Origin: Pictodentalium vernedei
Lineage: Eukaryota > Mollusca > Scaphopoda > Dentaliida > Dentaliidae
Reading direction: 5' to 3'
Assembly: GCA_031216915.1 (NCBI GenBank)
Contig: CM062288.1
Span: forward strand, 183,050,596 to 183,114,595
DNA: 64,000 bases
The notes below the pieces were generated by a model, which was not told where the DNA came from, ran no database searches, and saw only the letters and a program-made list of their open reading frames with translations. Made by a program: the position numbers and the translations under genes. Shown piece by piece: positions 1 to 11,450 of this stretch (position 1 is the first letter of the stretch; every line of letters begins with the position of its first letter).

Positions 1-149
1 TACAGATATTCATAATGGAATCAGAACAATTCTTCTAAGAAACCAGAAAAGGCATATATGTGCACAGCATTCAAAGGTTTTGCCAAGAGAATGCATTAGG
101 TGTCCAGAAATGTGATTCCCAGCAATACTAAAAAATGCACTCAGTTATC

Positions 150-1440
150 CCTGGGCGACCTCAGTGACCTTGTCCATATTGTGAACCTCTATGGAGTGTT
201 GACTCATTTGGTGTTGGTCCCTATGTCCATGTGTCATACAATCCTTGAGATATGAGCGTGACTCACTTTCCAAAATTTTGGCCATGCCCACTTTTTACGT
301 CAAAATGCATGTGTCTACGTCAGGAATGCTTTAGGGGGTCAAAAATGTGATTTCCAGCAATTATGAAAAATGCACTCAATGACCCCTGTGTATGACCTCC
401 GTGACCTTGACCCATATTTTGAATCTCCATTGAGTGTCGACTCATTTGGTGTTGGTCCCAGGTCCATATGTCATACCATGCTTGAGATATGAGCGTGACC
501 CACTTTCAAAGATTTTGGCCACGCCCACTTTTTTACATTAAAATGCATGTGTGTATGCCATGAATGCTTCAGGGGTAAAAAATGTGATTTCCAGCAATTC
601 TGAAAAAAATGCACTCAATGACCCCAGGTGACCTCCGTGACCTTGACCCATACTTTTGAACCTCCATCGAGTGTCGACTCATTTAGTGTTGGCTCCAGGT
701 CCATGCGTCACACCATGCTTGAGACATGAGCATGACCCACTTTCCAAAATTTGTGCCCACGCCCACTTTTTTCATGAAAAAATGCACGTCTGAATTTTGG
801 GGAAGCATTTGGAGGTCAAAAAATGAGTGCATTTTTCCTTGGGTGATCTCGGTGACCTTGACCCATATTTTGAATCTCCATCGAGTGTCGACTCATTTGG
901 TGTTGGTCCCAGGTCCATACATCATACCATGCTTGAGATATGAGCGTGACCCACTTTCAAAAATTTTGGCCACTCCCACATTTTTTTACGTCAAAATGCA
1001 TGTGTGTATGTCAGGAATGCTTTAGGGGGTCAAAACATTTGATTTCTAGTAATTATGAAAAATGCGCTTAATGACCCCTAGGTGACCTCCGTGACCTTAA
1101 CCCATATTTTGAATCTCCATCGAGTGTCGACTCATTTGGTGTTGGTCCCAGGTCCATACATCATACCATGCTTGAGATATGAGCGTGACCCACTTTAAAA
1201 AATTTTGGCCACGCCCACTTTTTTTACGTCAAAAATGCATGCGTGTACATCAGGAATGCTTTGGAGGGTCAAAAAATGTGATTTCTAGCAATTCTGACAA
1301 ATGCAGTTAATGACCCGTAGGTGACCTCTGTGACCTTGACCCCCCATATTTTGAATCTCCATCGAGTGTCGACTCGTTTGGTGTTGGTCCCAGGTCCATA
1401 CGTCATACCACGCCTGAGATATGGGCGTGACCCATCTTCA
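150..1440 (+). repeat. ~238-bp tandem satellite units, six copies
   Basis: The anchor TTTGGTGTTGGTCCC or a close variant recurs near 206, 448, 685, 897, 1136 and 1376, which gives periods of 212-242 bp. Each unit contains a segment reading, on the minus strand, TCAAGGTCACGGAGGTCA: an extended nuclear-receptor half-site overlapping a direct repeat with 3-bp spacing. The best-preserved copies are near 390 and 630. Units are perhaps 85-90% alike by eye. Confidence 0.85.
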
Positions 1441-1599
1441 AAACACCCCTACATACACCCCTGATACCCCAGGAATCTGAAAAACATAGGTGGCCGAGAA
1501 CTTGTGGCTGTCTATCAGCATGCCAAAAATCAACGAGATAGTGCAATTCGTTTTCGAGTTATCTTGCGGACAAAAAAGTGATGAGAAGACAGAAGACAG

Positions 1600-1686
1600 G
1601 AGAAGAAGAAGAAGAAGAAGAAGAAGAAGAAGAAGAAGAAGAAGAAAAAAAGAAAAAAAAGAAGAAAAAAAGAAAAGAAAAAGAAA
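1600..1686 (+). repeat. AAG/GAA microsatellite
   Basis: A purine-only tract, at first pure AAG and then mixed AAAG/AAAAAG. An equivalent tract sits in the same place in the second element copy (35911-36006), so it is an inherited part of the element. Purine/pyrimidine strand asymmetry of this type can form triplex DNA. Confidence 0.9.
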
Positions 1687-1726
1687 CCGTGCAAAAACAA
1701 TAGTCTGTGGGTTTCACACAGACTAA

Positions 1727-2833
1727 TTATCAAGCACCTCGTTTACCACGGACCTGGTGTTTTTTTTTTATTACCTCCGGGTTTGAATGTTGTCTTCGTG
1801 CCTAAGAGGGATTTGGAGAAGGGGGGTGGTGTGGGTGTGTATCACCCCCCCCCCCCCCGCCCCAGCTAGGAGTATTTTTTTTTTTTCAATTGTTGGAAAA
1901 ATATATAATCAATTTAAAAGATATCACCCAGCGCTGCTGTGCAACCACCTATCGGAACCACTCACAGTTTGGAATTTACACCGGTGACACCCCCTCCCTC
2001 GCTAGCTGAAACCCTCTAGCAACATCCCTGGTGCCATGTGACACATGGGTCACACTGGAGCCCAGGTGGAGTCGTGTCTCTTCAGCCACTGTTTTATACT
2101 GAACCAATTACAACTGTGATAAGTAATAAATGTTGTAATTCTTACTTGCATCGCGCGAAGCGGTCGTTTGCCTATTCAAAATTGTGATTGAACAAAGGGG
2201 AGTTCATTGTCTATTGGTCACTGTACATAGTTTACAGTATATTGATTGTGGAACAGTCTAGAATCATTGTGGAACGATAGGTACATTGTGGGGGCGCACC
2301 CCATTAGCAAACCCATTAGCAGTTGCATAATTGAATAACCATGTTGAATGGATAGCACTTTCAAAACACATACCAATCCTAGTACCATCGGTGCCAAATT
2401 GACATATTTATTGCATTCGGTTTGACTAAATTGCATTTCATTGAATACAAACCATGCAACTTGTCGGTAATTAACCCGATACTCACTGCATTCCCATAGC
2501 TACCTTGACCTGCACGAATGTGGTGTCCGTACGTACAGTATATCCACGTGGTCTGCCCTGCCTTGTTTGACAAAGCTCCTAGAGCTGTGTCAAACAGGAC
2601 ATGGTAGACTCAATTGGCCCACAGAATATAGGAAAGCGATCAATTTTCTGATAATCGTAATCGAATACTCATGTTAGCTGAATAATTCTCCCTGGCCGAG
2701 TGGCTTTTCGAATGAAACAGGTCGCTGCTCCACAAGGTAACGTAAAAAACACCAAACTGGATTAAAAAAAAGATCGTACCATCATAAAAAATATTCCTCA
2801 GACCAAACCAGCGGAAAATCAAACCTGACTTTC
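1727..2833. other. Unassigned interval
   Basis: I see no convincing gene. The interval contains a C run near 1849, a short T run and an imperfect inverted repeat at 2561-2598 (arms CTTGTTTGACA and TGTGTCAAACAGG). Three minus-strand frames of 60-72 codons show no recognisable motif. Confidence 0.5.
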
Positions 2834-3083
2834 TTGAGTAGAATGTCCAGATTTATGTTACTCTGTAATCTATTACAATTTCTTCACTTGTTTGTAAGTA
2901 TGCTGTATGATAACTCTCACCATCTTCATCAAACATTGTCATTATATTTTATTGTACATATTCTTGACAGCACGATTATGAATTCTTATTTCGAAACTTT
3001 AAATTGCTCACTAGAACCTTATTTACCAGTACTTAACTTCGGAACGAACCTCGGAACTTGCCCTCGCCTCTCCATACAACACT

Positions 3084-4442
3084 ATGGCTAACAAGATTAC
3101 TCTGGATGAGATTCAAAGCAACGATTCTTTTGATTTCGTTAGTAAGTTCAATACAACTGTCACTGGTAATTCCAATGATGAGCCCCATCCAGCATTCGCT
3201 ATTGATAGAAACTGTTGCGAGTACTATAGCCCGAAAGAATTTGAAACGACTGTAGTAAATGAAAATAAAACTCTGTCTTTACTCAACATGAATTGTCGAA
3301 GTCTGAACGCTAACTGGGACAACTTCCACAACCTAATTTGCGATCTCCAGCCATCATTCAACTTTCTAGACATTGTTGGAATAACAGAAGTTTTTAAAGT
3401 CGGAAATAATGAGTACACCCTTGAAGGCTATCATCCGCTAGAAACCCGCCTGCGTCCCGACCGAGACAATGGCCGAGGAGGAGTTGCCATGTTCGTAAAA
3501 GAGTGTATAGGCTATAAAATCCGTAATGATCTCTCAGTTTTTATCCCTCATGTTTTTGAATCCTTGTTCATAGAAATTACTTCCAAACATAAATGTATAG
3601 TTGGTATAATTTATAGACCTAACACAGCCCCGAAAGCCGACCTTGACTTCTTGTTTCTGGAAACGCTTACACAGTTGATCAGTAAGATAAATAATGAAAA
3701 TAAAAAGGCCTTCTTGATGGGAGATTTTAATATTGATCTTCTTAGTTTTGGTAGCCATAACAAAACTAATCAATTTATTGATTTAATGTTTAGTGCAGGT
3801 TTCATGCCCGTCATCACAAAACCAACAAGAGTTACAGATTATTCTGCGACACTAATTGACCATATATTTTGCAACAGAAATGAAAATAACAAAGCAGGAA
3901 TAATCATCACAGACGTGAGCGATCACTTTGCGACATTTTATGTCGACGAGATTGTACATCGCATTTACACATGTAAAGAAAAAATTGAAAGATCATTTAA
4001 AGAGGAGAACTCAATGAGATTCAAAAACATTCTGTCTATTTGCGACTTCTCAAATATATATAATGCAACCTGTCCTAATGAAGCGTATGAAAATCTGATT
4101 GACAAACTCCACCAAGCCTTCAATGTCGCCTTCCCCTTGAAAAAGGTATTTGTTTCCCCCAAACGGGTAAAACGCGAGCCATGGATGACTGCCGGTCTGC
4201 TACAATCCTCACTAAATAAGGAAAAGCTTCTTAGAAAAAAACTAAAAAATCCCTCAAACTACAATGTTGAACAATATAAAAACCACTGTCGTATTTTCAA
4301 TCGCCTGAAACGTAGGTTGAAGACAGAATACTATAACTCTGTACTCCTGGAGAATAAACATAACGTCAAGAAGACTTGGGAAATTCTTCGTAAAGCACCC
4401 CAAACCTACCTAGCACCTTCAAGGAAAAGAATATGGAAATAA
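3084..4442 (+). pseudogene. LINE endonuclease segment (apurinic-like endonuclease), frame-shifted at 3' end
   Basis: 452 codons from an ATG. From about residue 70 it shows the exonuclease/endonuclease/phosphatase fold used by non-LTR elements to nick the target: LLNMNCRSL, ITEVF, GGVAMFV, GIIYRPN, GDFNIDLL and the terminal SDHFATF that carries the catalytic Asp-His. The linker before the RT follows. The frame ends at 4442 just as the RT frame opens at 4433, with KEKNMEITDPEEIAEKF reading on in another frame, so a small indel near 4400-4430 separates what was one protein. Known role of the family: target-primed reverse transcription in the nucleus. This copy should be inactive. Confidence 0.88.
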
Positions 4443-5659
4443 CTGACCCTGAAGAAATAGCAGAAAAATTCAACCTGTTCTTTGCTCACATCGGAAAAAA
4501 TGTAAGCAAACAAATTCATAGTGTTAATTCCGATTTCTCGGATTACATCAAATTTAATAACGCCGAGTCATTTTTTATCTCACCTACAAATATACAGGAA
4601 GTTGTTCTATGTGTAAGTGGTTTACGGCCAAAAATGAGTAAGGACTGTGACAACATCTCTACTAGTCTTTTAAAAAAGATAATACCAGAAATAGCAGAAC
4701 CATTAACCCATATAATTAATCTTTCATTCTCAACTGGAAAGGTCCCCGATAAAATGAAAGTAGCAAAAATCATACCAATTTTTAAGTCTGGCGATCATGA
4801 TCTCTGTAACAACTACAGACCAATCAGTATCCTTCCTGCTCTCTCCAAAGTTCTGGAAAAGATTATGCATCGAAGACTGACCAATTTCCTAAACGAAAAC
4901 AAGCTAATATACCGATATCAATTTGGATTCCGCAAGGGGCATACAACATTTCATCCAATACTGCATCTTATAAATAACTTTACAGAAAGAAACGACAGAC
5001 CAACCAAAGAGTGCACATTGTCAGTTTTCCTTGATTTCTCCAAGGCCTTCGACACAATAAATCACTCAATTCTGTTACATAAACTGCAGTCATATGGGAT
5101 AAGGGGTGTAGCCAATTCGTGGTTTAAAGACTACCTGTCTAGTCGCTCACAATTCGTCTCATATAGGAGTAAGTCCTCGGATTTCCAGCCTGTAGTCATG
5201 GGTGTCCCTCAAGGTTCTGTTCTCGGGCCTATTCTATTTCTCTTGTACATCAATGATATTAGTGAATCGACGCTTCTGAAGATACTGTCATTTGCTGATG
5301 ATACAACTGCGTTCACCTCTGGTAACAACCTGGACACCTTAATTGACACTACGAATAATGAAGTGTCAAAAATAAGTGATTGGTGTGCCACTAACAAACT
5401 CCTCCTGAACGCCAGTAAAACTAAATGCATCTTGCTCCACCCACAAGGCTCAACTAATGTTGCGGGTAGGCATGTTACTGTAAATGGCACAAGCATACCT
5501 TTGGTTAGTAACAATAATGATGATAAATTCATAAAATTTCTTGGCATCAATATGGATGAACATTTGAGTTTCAAACACCACGTCTCAGCCGTTTGTTCCA
5601 AAATATCCAGGGCCATGTATGCAATAAATAGAGCGAAAAAATACTGTATTATACCCTGA
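4433..5659 (+). pseudogene. LINE reverse transcriptase segment
   Basis: 408 codons with the fingers-palm order of non-LTR RTs: PIFKSGD, NNYRPISILPALSK, the YQFGFRKGH block, SVFLDFSKAFDTI, GVPQGSVLGPILFLLYIND and the catalytic FADDT around 5290-5305. A region typical of the RT thumb follows (CATNKLLLNASKTK, KFLGINMDEHLSF). The frame ends at KYCIIP where a frameshift occurs; the downstream sequence continues the thumb in other frames. The motifs place it in the L2/CR1 group rather than RTE or L1, whose motif here would read LRQGC. Confidence 0.9.
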
Positions 5660-6129
5660 TACATAGCCATTTATTGTACGGGATTCAGGTGTGGGGTCAT
5701 ATACCGGCTACTAAGAGAATCCTCAAACTCCAAAAAATGCAGTTCGTATTATAGGAAATAAAAGGTATAATGCGCACACCTACCCACTATTTAAAGAACT
5801 TCAAATTCTAAAATTTGAAGATCTGTACACACTGCAAGTTCTCCTCTTTATGCAAGACTGGTACAACAGAAGATTACCGGATTGTTTCAATGAGACCTTC
5901 AAAATATATACAAGACAATCAGGGAAACTCCAAACTTCTAAACAAAGAACACAATTTTCTTCTAAACTCCCGCCACACACATTTCGAAACTTATGGAATC
6001 AAATCACGCCCCAAAAGCAAACTCTCTCTAGGCCCCAATTTAAGAGAATTCTTGTTGAAGAGTTCTTTTGATTCGTACCAGTCAACAGTAAATTGTAATG
6101 ACCCATGGTGTCCTGATCCTGATTGCTAA
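5660..6129 (+). pseudogene. LINE C-terminal (thumb and tail) segment in shifted frames
   Basis: Two overlapping frames carry the conserved L2/CR1 tail: a region equivalent to ELQILKFEDLYTLQ, then MQDWYNRRLPDCF, TRQSGKLQ and PHTFRNLWN. The end NDPWCPDPDC and a stop at 6127-6129 are read in the other frame, so there is a frameshift near 5900-6050. An A-rich tail follows 20 bp later. No RNase H domain is visible. Confidence 0.78.
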
Positions 6130-6149
6130 TCGTACCCCCTCCCCCACAA

Positions 6150-6198
<49 letters not shown>

Positions 6199-6285
6199 AA
6201 AAACTGCCACCAACGTATTTCTGTAACAGCAAACGCCTATAAAAGATCATTTCGTTCTTTGCCTACGTGAGAATGAGAAACACTA

Positions 6286-7092
6286 TAGCCTTCGCCGAAT
6301 GGTTGATTAGTGTACTACTAATTGTTTTAATTATTGTTTTAATTATTGTACTATTTAACAAGTCATGTCCCTTGTCTACCTCGTTGTATAGAGGCGGGGA
6401 TGCTACAGAGGTATCGGTGGTTAATTCTCCACCCTACAAGTTTTGATAACTCGCGAATATGGGCCGCAGGAACTGGCGATGGTTTTTTTTTTTTCGTCCC
6501 GTGGGGGTTGGTCTTATCCAACGGTTCACGGACTGGCGGCCCATCGACGCCATTTGTAATCAATGTTCGGGGGTTGATTTGCCCTCTCGTACATTGGTAG
6601 CGTTTCTCTCACAAACCGTTTACTATCCATCATAATATTATTCTAAAAGAGGTTCTATCACTAAACCTAATGTGCCAATGATAGAAACTATAGCCCTTAC
6701 CGTATAGCCCTTACCGTAAAGCCCTTACCGGATTGTTGCTTAGTGTATTACTTATTGTATTAATTATCGTACTAAACAAAAAAGTCGTATCCTTTGTCTA
6801 CATCCTTGTAGAGTGGTGAGGGAGGACGCTACAGAGGTATCAGTGGTGAATTCTCCACCCGACAAATTTCTAATAACTGGCGAATATAGGCCACAGGAAC
6901 TGGCGATGGGTTTTCGGTCGTGGGGGTTGGTCATATCCAACGGTTCGCGGACCGACGGCTCATCGGCGCTTTTTGTATTCTATGTTCGAGGGGTTGATAT
7001 GCCCACACGTACATTGGTAGCGTTTCTCTCACAAACTGTTTACTATACCCCATAGTATCTTTCCAAGAAGAGGTTCCATCACTAAACCTAAT
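6286..7092. repeat. Diverged tandem duplication of a ~390-bp segment
   Basis: Segment one (about 6286-6671) and segment two (about 6717-7092) share long stretches, for example CTACAGAGGTATC, GTACATTGGTAGCGTTTCTC and CACTAAACCTAATG, with an offset near 421 bp. Similarity is roughly 80-85% by eye. No coding motif or terminal repeat was recognised. Confidence 0.8.
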
Positions 7093-7266
7093 GAGCCATC
7101 AACATAAATCTTGCTGTCAAGAATATACTTTTCGTCAAAAGGGAATGGCAGGAAGACAGCCTCTCGGGCTATGCCATTTCCTTGCAGCGCGTTCAACTAT
7201 AACCTGTTTTATTGTTATCTTGTATATTCTTATGCTGCAAATCAATCAATCAATCAATCAATCAAT
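7093..7266 (+). repeat. Possible LINE 3'-UTR remnant ending in (AATC)n
   Basis: The phrase GGGCTATGCCATTTCC followed by an AT-rich stretch and a run of AATC repeats (7240-7266) resembles a LINE 3' UTR with a microsatellite tail. A related phrase occurs at 27631-27660. Assignment is tentative because no coding sequence is attached. Confidence 0.35.
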
Positions 7267-8163
7267 AACAAATAAGTAATAACAATTCTTACTTGTTATT
7301 TGTTATTTGTTATTACTTATTTGCTATTTGTTATTACTTATTTGTTATTTGTTATTACTTATTTGTTATTACTTATTTGTTATTTGTTATTACTTATTTG
7401 TTATTACTTACTTGTTATTTGTTATTACTTATCTGTTATTACTTACTTGTTATTTGTTATTAATTATTTGTTATTACTTATTTGTTATTACTTATTTGTT
7501 ATTTGTTATTACTTATTTGTTATTTGTTATTACTTATTTGTTATTACTTATTTGTTATTTGTTATTACTTATTTGTTATTTGTTATTACTTATTTGTTAT
7601 TACTTATTTGTTATTTGTTATTACTTATTTGTTATTTGTTATTACTTATTTGTTATTACTTATTTGTTATTTGTTATTACTTATTTGTTATTTGTTATTA
7701 CTTATTTGTTATTTGTTATTACTTATTTGTTATTACTTATTTGTTATTTGTTATTACTTATTTGTTATTTGTTATTACTTATTTGTTATTTGTTATTACT
7801 TATTTGTTATTACTTATTTGTTATTTGTTATTACTTATTTGTTATTACTTATTTGTTATTACTTATTTGTTATTTGTTATTACTTATTTGTTATTACTTA
7901 CTTGTTATTTGTTCTTACTTATCTGTTATCACATACTTGTTATTTGTTACTTGTTATTACCTATTTGTTATTACTTACTTGTTATTTGTTATTACTTATT
8001 TGTTATTACTTATTTGTTATTACTTATTTGTTATTACTTATTTGTTATTTGTTATTACTTACTTGTTATTTGTTATTACTTATTACTTATTTGTTATTAC
8101 TTATTTGTTATTTGTTATTACTTACTTGTTATTTGTAATAACAAGTAAGTAATAACTAGTAAC
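7267..8163. repeat. AT-rich minisatellite (TTATTTGTTATTACT family)
   Basis: About 0.9 kb built from irregular alternation of a ~15-bp unit (TTATTTGTTATTACT) and a ~7-bp unit (TGTTATT). Both ends are closed by short reverse-complement stretches: AATAACAAATAAGTAATAAC at the left and AATAACAAGTAAGTAATAAC at the right, so each border can form a hairpin with the array. All three forward frames stay open for over 200 codons only because the unit lacks stop codons; the predicted LICYLLLLICY-type peptides are artefacts. Confidence 0.95.
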
Positions 8164-8653
8164 AAAAAATGTCCCTCCAGGGCTTCCGTAGTTACCCGAT
8201 CTCACACGAAAATGTCCAGCACAGAGCAGTTTTCAATGTTGATCGAAATTACGTCAAGCGGGAAGGCAAAAGCGAAATTTGTATTCACTTGTTTCGATGT
8301 ATAGCGTATCCGTCCATGAAAACTATCTCGATTTGTCAACACCCTTGTCAACTGTGCTTCATATGAAACACGACGACGTTTTTGATCTGATAAGGTACAG
8401 TTAGTGCTAAAAATATGCACGGTTGTTGTTCATGGCGATCAAATATTCGGAATGCAACTTAGAGATTCAGTTATTTCCACGTGTATCAGACATTATAACA
8501 CGCGGTTTTCTGTTTACATCCTATCACTTCGTGCAACTTCATTCACATCTTCGCAATTTTGTGTCTTCTGTAAATTCGTCTGCATGAAAGTCTGTTGATT
8601 TAAGTAATTTATTGTTGCTTCTGACGTCAAACACTTTGCACACGGCGTTTTTT
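8164..8653. other. Unassigned interval
   Basis: No gene, known repeat or RNA is recognised. Short frames on both strands (up to 73 codons) lack motifs. Confidence 0.5.
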
Positions 8654-8657
8654 TTAA

Positions 8658-8868
8658 CCCTTTGCCGAGAGGCAGCTTTTCCGACCCCAAAACATGATAC
8701 ATCATAATTTCATCAAGAGTGATTGTGTAGATCAAGCAATATTTTCAACGAGCAGCTCAAAGGCTGCATGCTGAAAATATTAATTGGTCTACCCTCAAAT
8801 AATGAGTAAGGACTCTTCCAACTGCTGCCATTGAATTGACATGGAAGATACCACAAGTGTTTAAAGGG
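8658..8868. mobile_element. TTAA-flanked fold-back MITE (copy I)
   Basis: Bounded by TTAA at 8654-8657 and 8869-8872, starting CCCTTTG and ending AAAGGG. The centre carries an imperfect palindrome (ATCAAGCAATATTTTCAACG and TGCTGAAAATATTAATTGGT). A relative sits at 60372-60605. TTAA target duplication with termini beginning CCC fits the piggyBac superfamily, inferred from target site and end bases only. Confidence 0.7.
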
Positions 8869-8872
8869 TTAA

Positions 8873-9012
8873 CACGCTCTTTCACATAGAAGCAAAATCT
8901 TAGAGTCGATGTTTTTTTCAAATTGGCAGCTTATCGTCACTTTTACTATGGAGTTTATTTAACCGTACTTGGTGATCGCAGGATTTCCCCTACAAGGAGG
9001 TAGTACTCCCGG

Positions 9013-9043
<31 letters not shown>

Positions 9044-10099
9044 CTAGAATATTCCTCGCTACCTTCTCGGCGGGGGCTGCTATGGCCCCTTCTGATTCCC
9101 CATCTCCCTTTGACGCCTTCAATGCTTGAAAGATCATGTAACATTATGCGTGATGTTTGAATACCAACAAACAGCACCGAGTGGTTCACAAGTGCGTGCA
9201 TCACAAATAGTAGGGATGCGCTTTTCGATATCGATTGACCGGAAGTCGTTCGGTGGTGGTTCAACCACCTCCGGCAAAGGGAGTCGAAAACGGTCATGGG
9301 GAGGGGCGAAGGAGACAAGGGCGCAATCATATTTTAAATAAATTAATTTCTTTATGTTAATTATTTTATAAAAAATTAATTGCTATGACGTCATACCCCC
9401 CCCCCCTTAATGTCGAACAGTGATATGACTCAGTAACCCATCACCCCCCCCCCCCCCCCTCATAAATTGTAATCGCTATGACGTAGTCCCCCTTATAATT
9501 TGAATGACGTATGATTATTTAACATAACATATTAATAATTTTCGTTAAAGAATCTATCAAATAGATAATTAATTTTAAATGGCGTAACAAGCCGGTCTTC
9601 AATAATTTTCGTTAAAGAATCTATAATTAATGTCAAAGTAATTAAAAAACGAAAAACAAAATGGCGCGTCAGTTTAAGAGAAATACGTGTATATGGCAGG
9701 CTTCGATATAGCAACTTATTCACGGCGGCCTGTCGCTTATCAAAACACTCTGGGGCTGAACTGTTGTTGCTCACAATACCAATTGTGTTAAGTATGGACT
9801 GAACTTGTTCAATTGTATTAAACAAGTTCCACTGCGATCTTATTAAAACTGACAAAAGCAAGTGTAAAAATAATGTCCAACCAGCATTTTTCTTAAAGCT
9901 AATGGCAATAATTGCTTTTTACTTTTTTTTTTACTCGAGTAAAAATGGAAAGATCCTAAAATTAAGCTGACAACATTCAATTGTTTATCGAGTAAGTGAA
10001 TCATCGTCGTTTACCGACTTATATCAAATGTTCATTTATGGATGTTTACTGAAGAATAAGCCAGCCATCTAACGGGGGAAGTAAAAACACGAAAGAACT
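8873..10099. other. Unassigned interval with homopolymer runs
   Basis: No gene is recognised. It contains a 28-base G run (9016-9043), C runs near 9397 and 9444, and a 22-bp direct repeat (AATAATTTTCGTTAAAGAAT...) at about 9534 and 9600. Proline- or glycine-rich frames over the G run are artefacts. Confidence 0.5.
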
Positions 10100-10311
10100 A
10101 CCATTCTCCAATTACCCACGAGGGGCGCGGTAGCACTGCGTACTAAGGCGTACTGCATGTCGAGGGTCCACTTACTTTCAACCAATGGTAACCCTGTATG
10201 GAGTTGAGCAGTCTAACAGTTGCTTACTCTGGCTGAGTGGTTCTCTTCGGTTTCCCCCAACTGCCCGACACGAGGTGACTCTCACTGTCGCGAGTGTCGT
10301 TAAAACCCCAA

Positions 10312-10351
<40 letters not shown>

Positions 10352-10353
10352 AA
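10100..10353 (+). mobile_element. SINE, 5'-truncated, with (AATA)n tail
   Basis: Plus-oriented copy of the SINE family seen complete on the minus strand at 54442-54821. It keeps part of the body (GTACTAAGGCGTACTGCATG, GGCTGAGTGGTTCTC) and the ACCCCAATAAATAAATA tail. The Pol III head is missing or unrecognisable. Confidence 0.75.
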
Positions 10354-11192
10354 TATCATAAGCGTTTCGACCTTTATCCATAAATTTATCATAACAGACC
10401 TTGCCCCCCTCTGTCGTACAAGTTTTGTGGAGAAAATCAGAAGTTCTTCAGTACCCTCCTTTACCTACCCCATCCCACTGTAAAACGGTATAAACGCTGT
10501 TACCTGACTAACAGCAAAAAGACCCCATGGGAAGGGGATACGCTACTCTCTTTTACCCACCTAAAAATACGAGATAGATGCAGACTTGGGAAAAAAATAA
10601 CCTCCTGGAGCAAATTGAAAAGTTTTAGCGCGCCGAAGGCAGGGGCAACGTGGAATTTGAAATTCATTGCGACCCGAATAATTTATGAATCGACGAGAGT
10701 CGGAAGCGAGTATCAGAAATGTTCGAGTGTACGGTGGGGCAGTGGGTTCAAGACCTCGAGCTAGAAGGGGGCTAGGAATTGTGCACAACTGCAAAAATTC
10801 TGTGTTTTATTCAGAAACGTGGGCAGATTTATGGTAGTACGGAAATCGCAATTTGATGGTTGTTTTGGAAGAAAGACAAGTCCCTCACAAACAATGAGCA
10901 CCCACCTATATAGCCCCACCCTCAATCTGTCCTCATTCTCTGCTTTCAGCCTTTATCGATGGTACAGCACGGGTCGGAATTAATTATGTTCAAACTATTT
11001 TTGCATTACAATACAGCACAAGTAGTATGTCTCGTATGTTTGGGGCATAGATTGGGGACCTCGGTGTGGACCCCGGAAGTGACGTCACGTCACGTGACCC
11101 AGTAGTGCCATGTTGTGTTGGCTATGTTGTGACGTCATCCCCATAGTGATACGTGGTGTTAGTGTGCATGCGTGTTGTTAGGGTAATACGTG
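10354..11192. other. Unassigned interval with two repeat fragments
   Basis: No gene is recognised. About 75 bp at 10615-10690 (GTTTTAGCGCGCCGAAGGC ... TTGCGACCCG) also occurs inside the MULE at 59034-59095, on the same strand. A single CTCACAAACAATGAG unit lies at 10882-10896; the same unit forms arrays at 14.4 and 16.2 kb. Confidence 0.5.
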
Positions 11193-11377
11193 TGTAACAG
11201 GAGGAGAGATAAGTGCGGGGGCCGGGGTTCGAACCGTCGACCTCTAGCACTCAAAGCGACCGATTTACCACGAGACAAAGAGATCGGGATCAACCAGGCT
11301 GGTTGGTAAATGGCCTTTATACCTCGACCGCTACACTACTCTCCCCTTCTTTTGAGATTCACCACATGTGAATCTCA
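11193..11377 (-). repeat. TRIM 3' LTR with tRNA-like boxes
   Basis: The minus strand contains an A-box-like TAGTCTCGTGG equivalent (here degraded) followed about 35 nt later by the B-box GGTTCGAACC at 11226-11235 and a CCGGC...CCCGCA end, spaced as in a tRNA of about 72 nt. The acceptor arms no longer pair. A TATA-like sequence lies at 11312-11321 (minus). Confidence 0.75.
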
Positions 11378-11430
11378 CCCAAGTTCCTCCTCAGAGCGGT
11401 CGAAACACCCAAAGTGCCACCTAGTGCTGA

Positions 11431-11448
11431 GGATCGGACGAGCCCCCA
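11431..11448 (-). promoter_or_regulatory. Primer-binding site complementary to tRNA-Pro 3' end
   Basis: The minus strand reads TGGGGGCTCGTCCG (then ATCC) two bases after the LTR end CA. The first 14 bases match the complement of the 3' end of animal tRNA-Pro, which is the primer used by several gammaretroviruses and other LTR elements. Position and sequence together identify the flanking 185-bp repeats as LTRs. Confidence 0.88.
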
Positions 11449-11450
11449 AA

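Larger units (their letters stand above)
1..1726 (+). mobile_element. Satellite-bearing element, copy A (Helentron/pearl-like?), cut by window edge
   Basis: This is the 3' part of a repeat whose complete second copy lies at 33319-36047. In order it holds a unique stretch (1-130), six degenerate units of about 238 bp, a conserved ~130-bp segment (1441-1590), an AAG-rich tract and a terminal hairpin at 1702-1724 (AGTCTGTGGG, TTT, CACACAGACT). Both copies share this order and the same right end, just after AGACTAA. Tandem core repeats, a microsatellite and a 3' hairpin without terminal inverted repeats recall the non-autonomous Helentron-derived elements (HINE, DINE-1, bivalve pearl). That class is inferred. 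A 78-codon frame over the conserved segment is open in both copies but runs into the AAG tract, and I do not regard it as a gene. Confidence 0.7.
2834..6196 (+). mobile_element. L2/CR1-like non-LTR retrotransposon, degraded
   Basis: A LINE in which endonuclease, reverse transcriptase and C-terminal segments follow in order on the plus strand and end in an A-rich tail (6149-6196). The RT signatures VPQGSVLGPILFLLYIND and FADDT, and the C-terminal NDPWCPDPDC ending, match the L2/CR1 group. At least three frame changes interrupt the coding region. The 5' boundary is not defined; 2834-3083 may be 5' UTR. No separate ORF1 is visible. Confidence 0.85.

Noticed and set aside
1490-1726. 78-codon frame conserved between the two satellite elements (MAENLWLSISMPKINEI...)
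   Set aside because: The conservation is at DNA level over an element copy, the frame ends in the AAG tract, and the two copies differ in the tract length and therefore in the ending.
7300-8152. Three overlapping forward open frames of 218-282 codons
   Set aside because: All are translations of the TTATTTGTTATTACT minisatellite; three frames open at once, with no motif, shows absence of stops in the unit rather than coding.
8959-9330. Proline/glycine-rich protein frames around 9000
   Set aside because: They read through a 28-base G run and have no conserved domain on either strand.
11220-11290. A genuine tRNA gene on the minus strand
   Set aside because: The B box is perfect but the acceptor stems do not pair, the D-stem is weak, and the block recurs at the same position inside every LTR copy; better explained as a tRNA-like part of the LTR.
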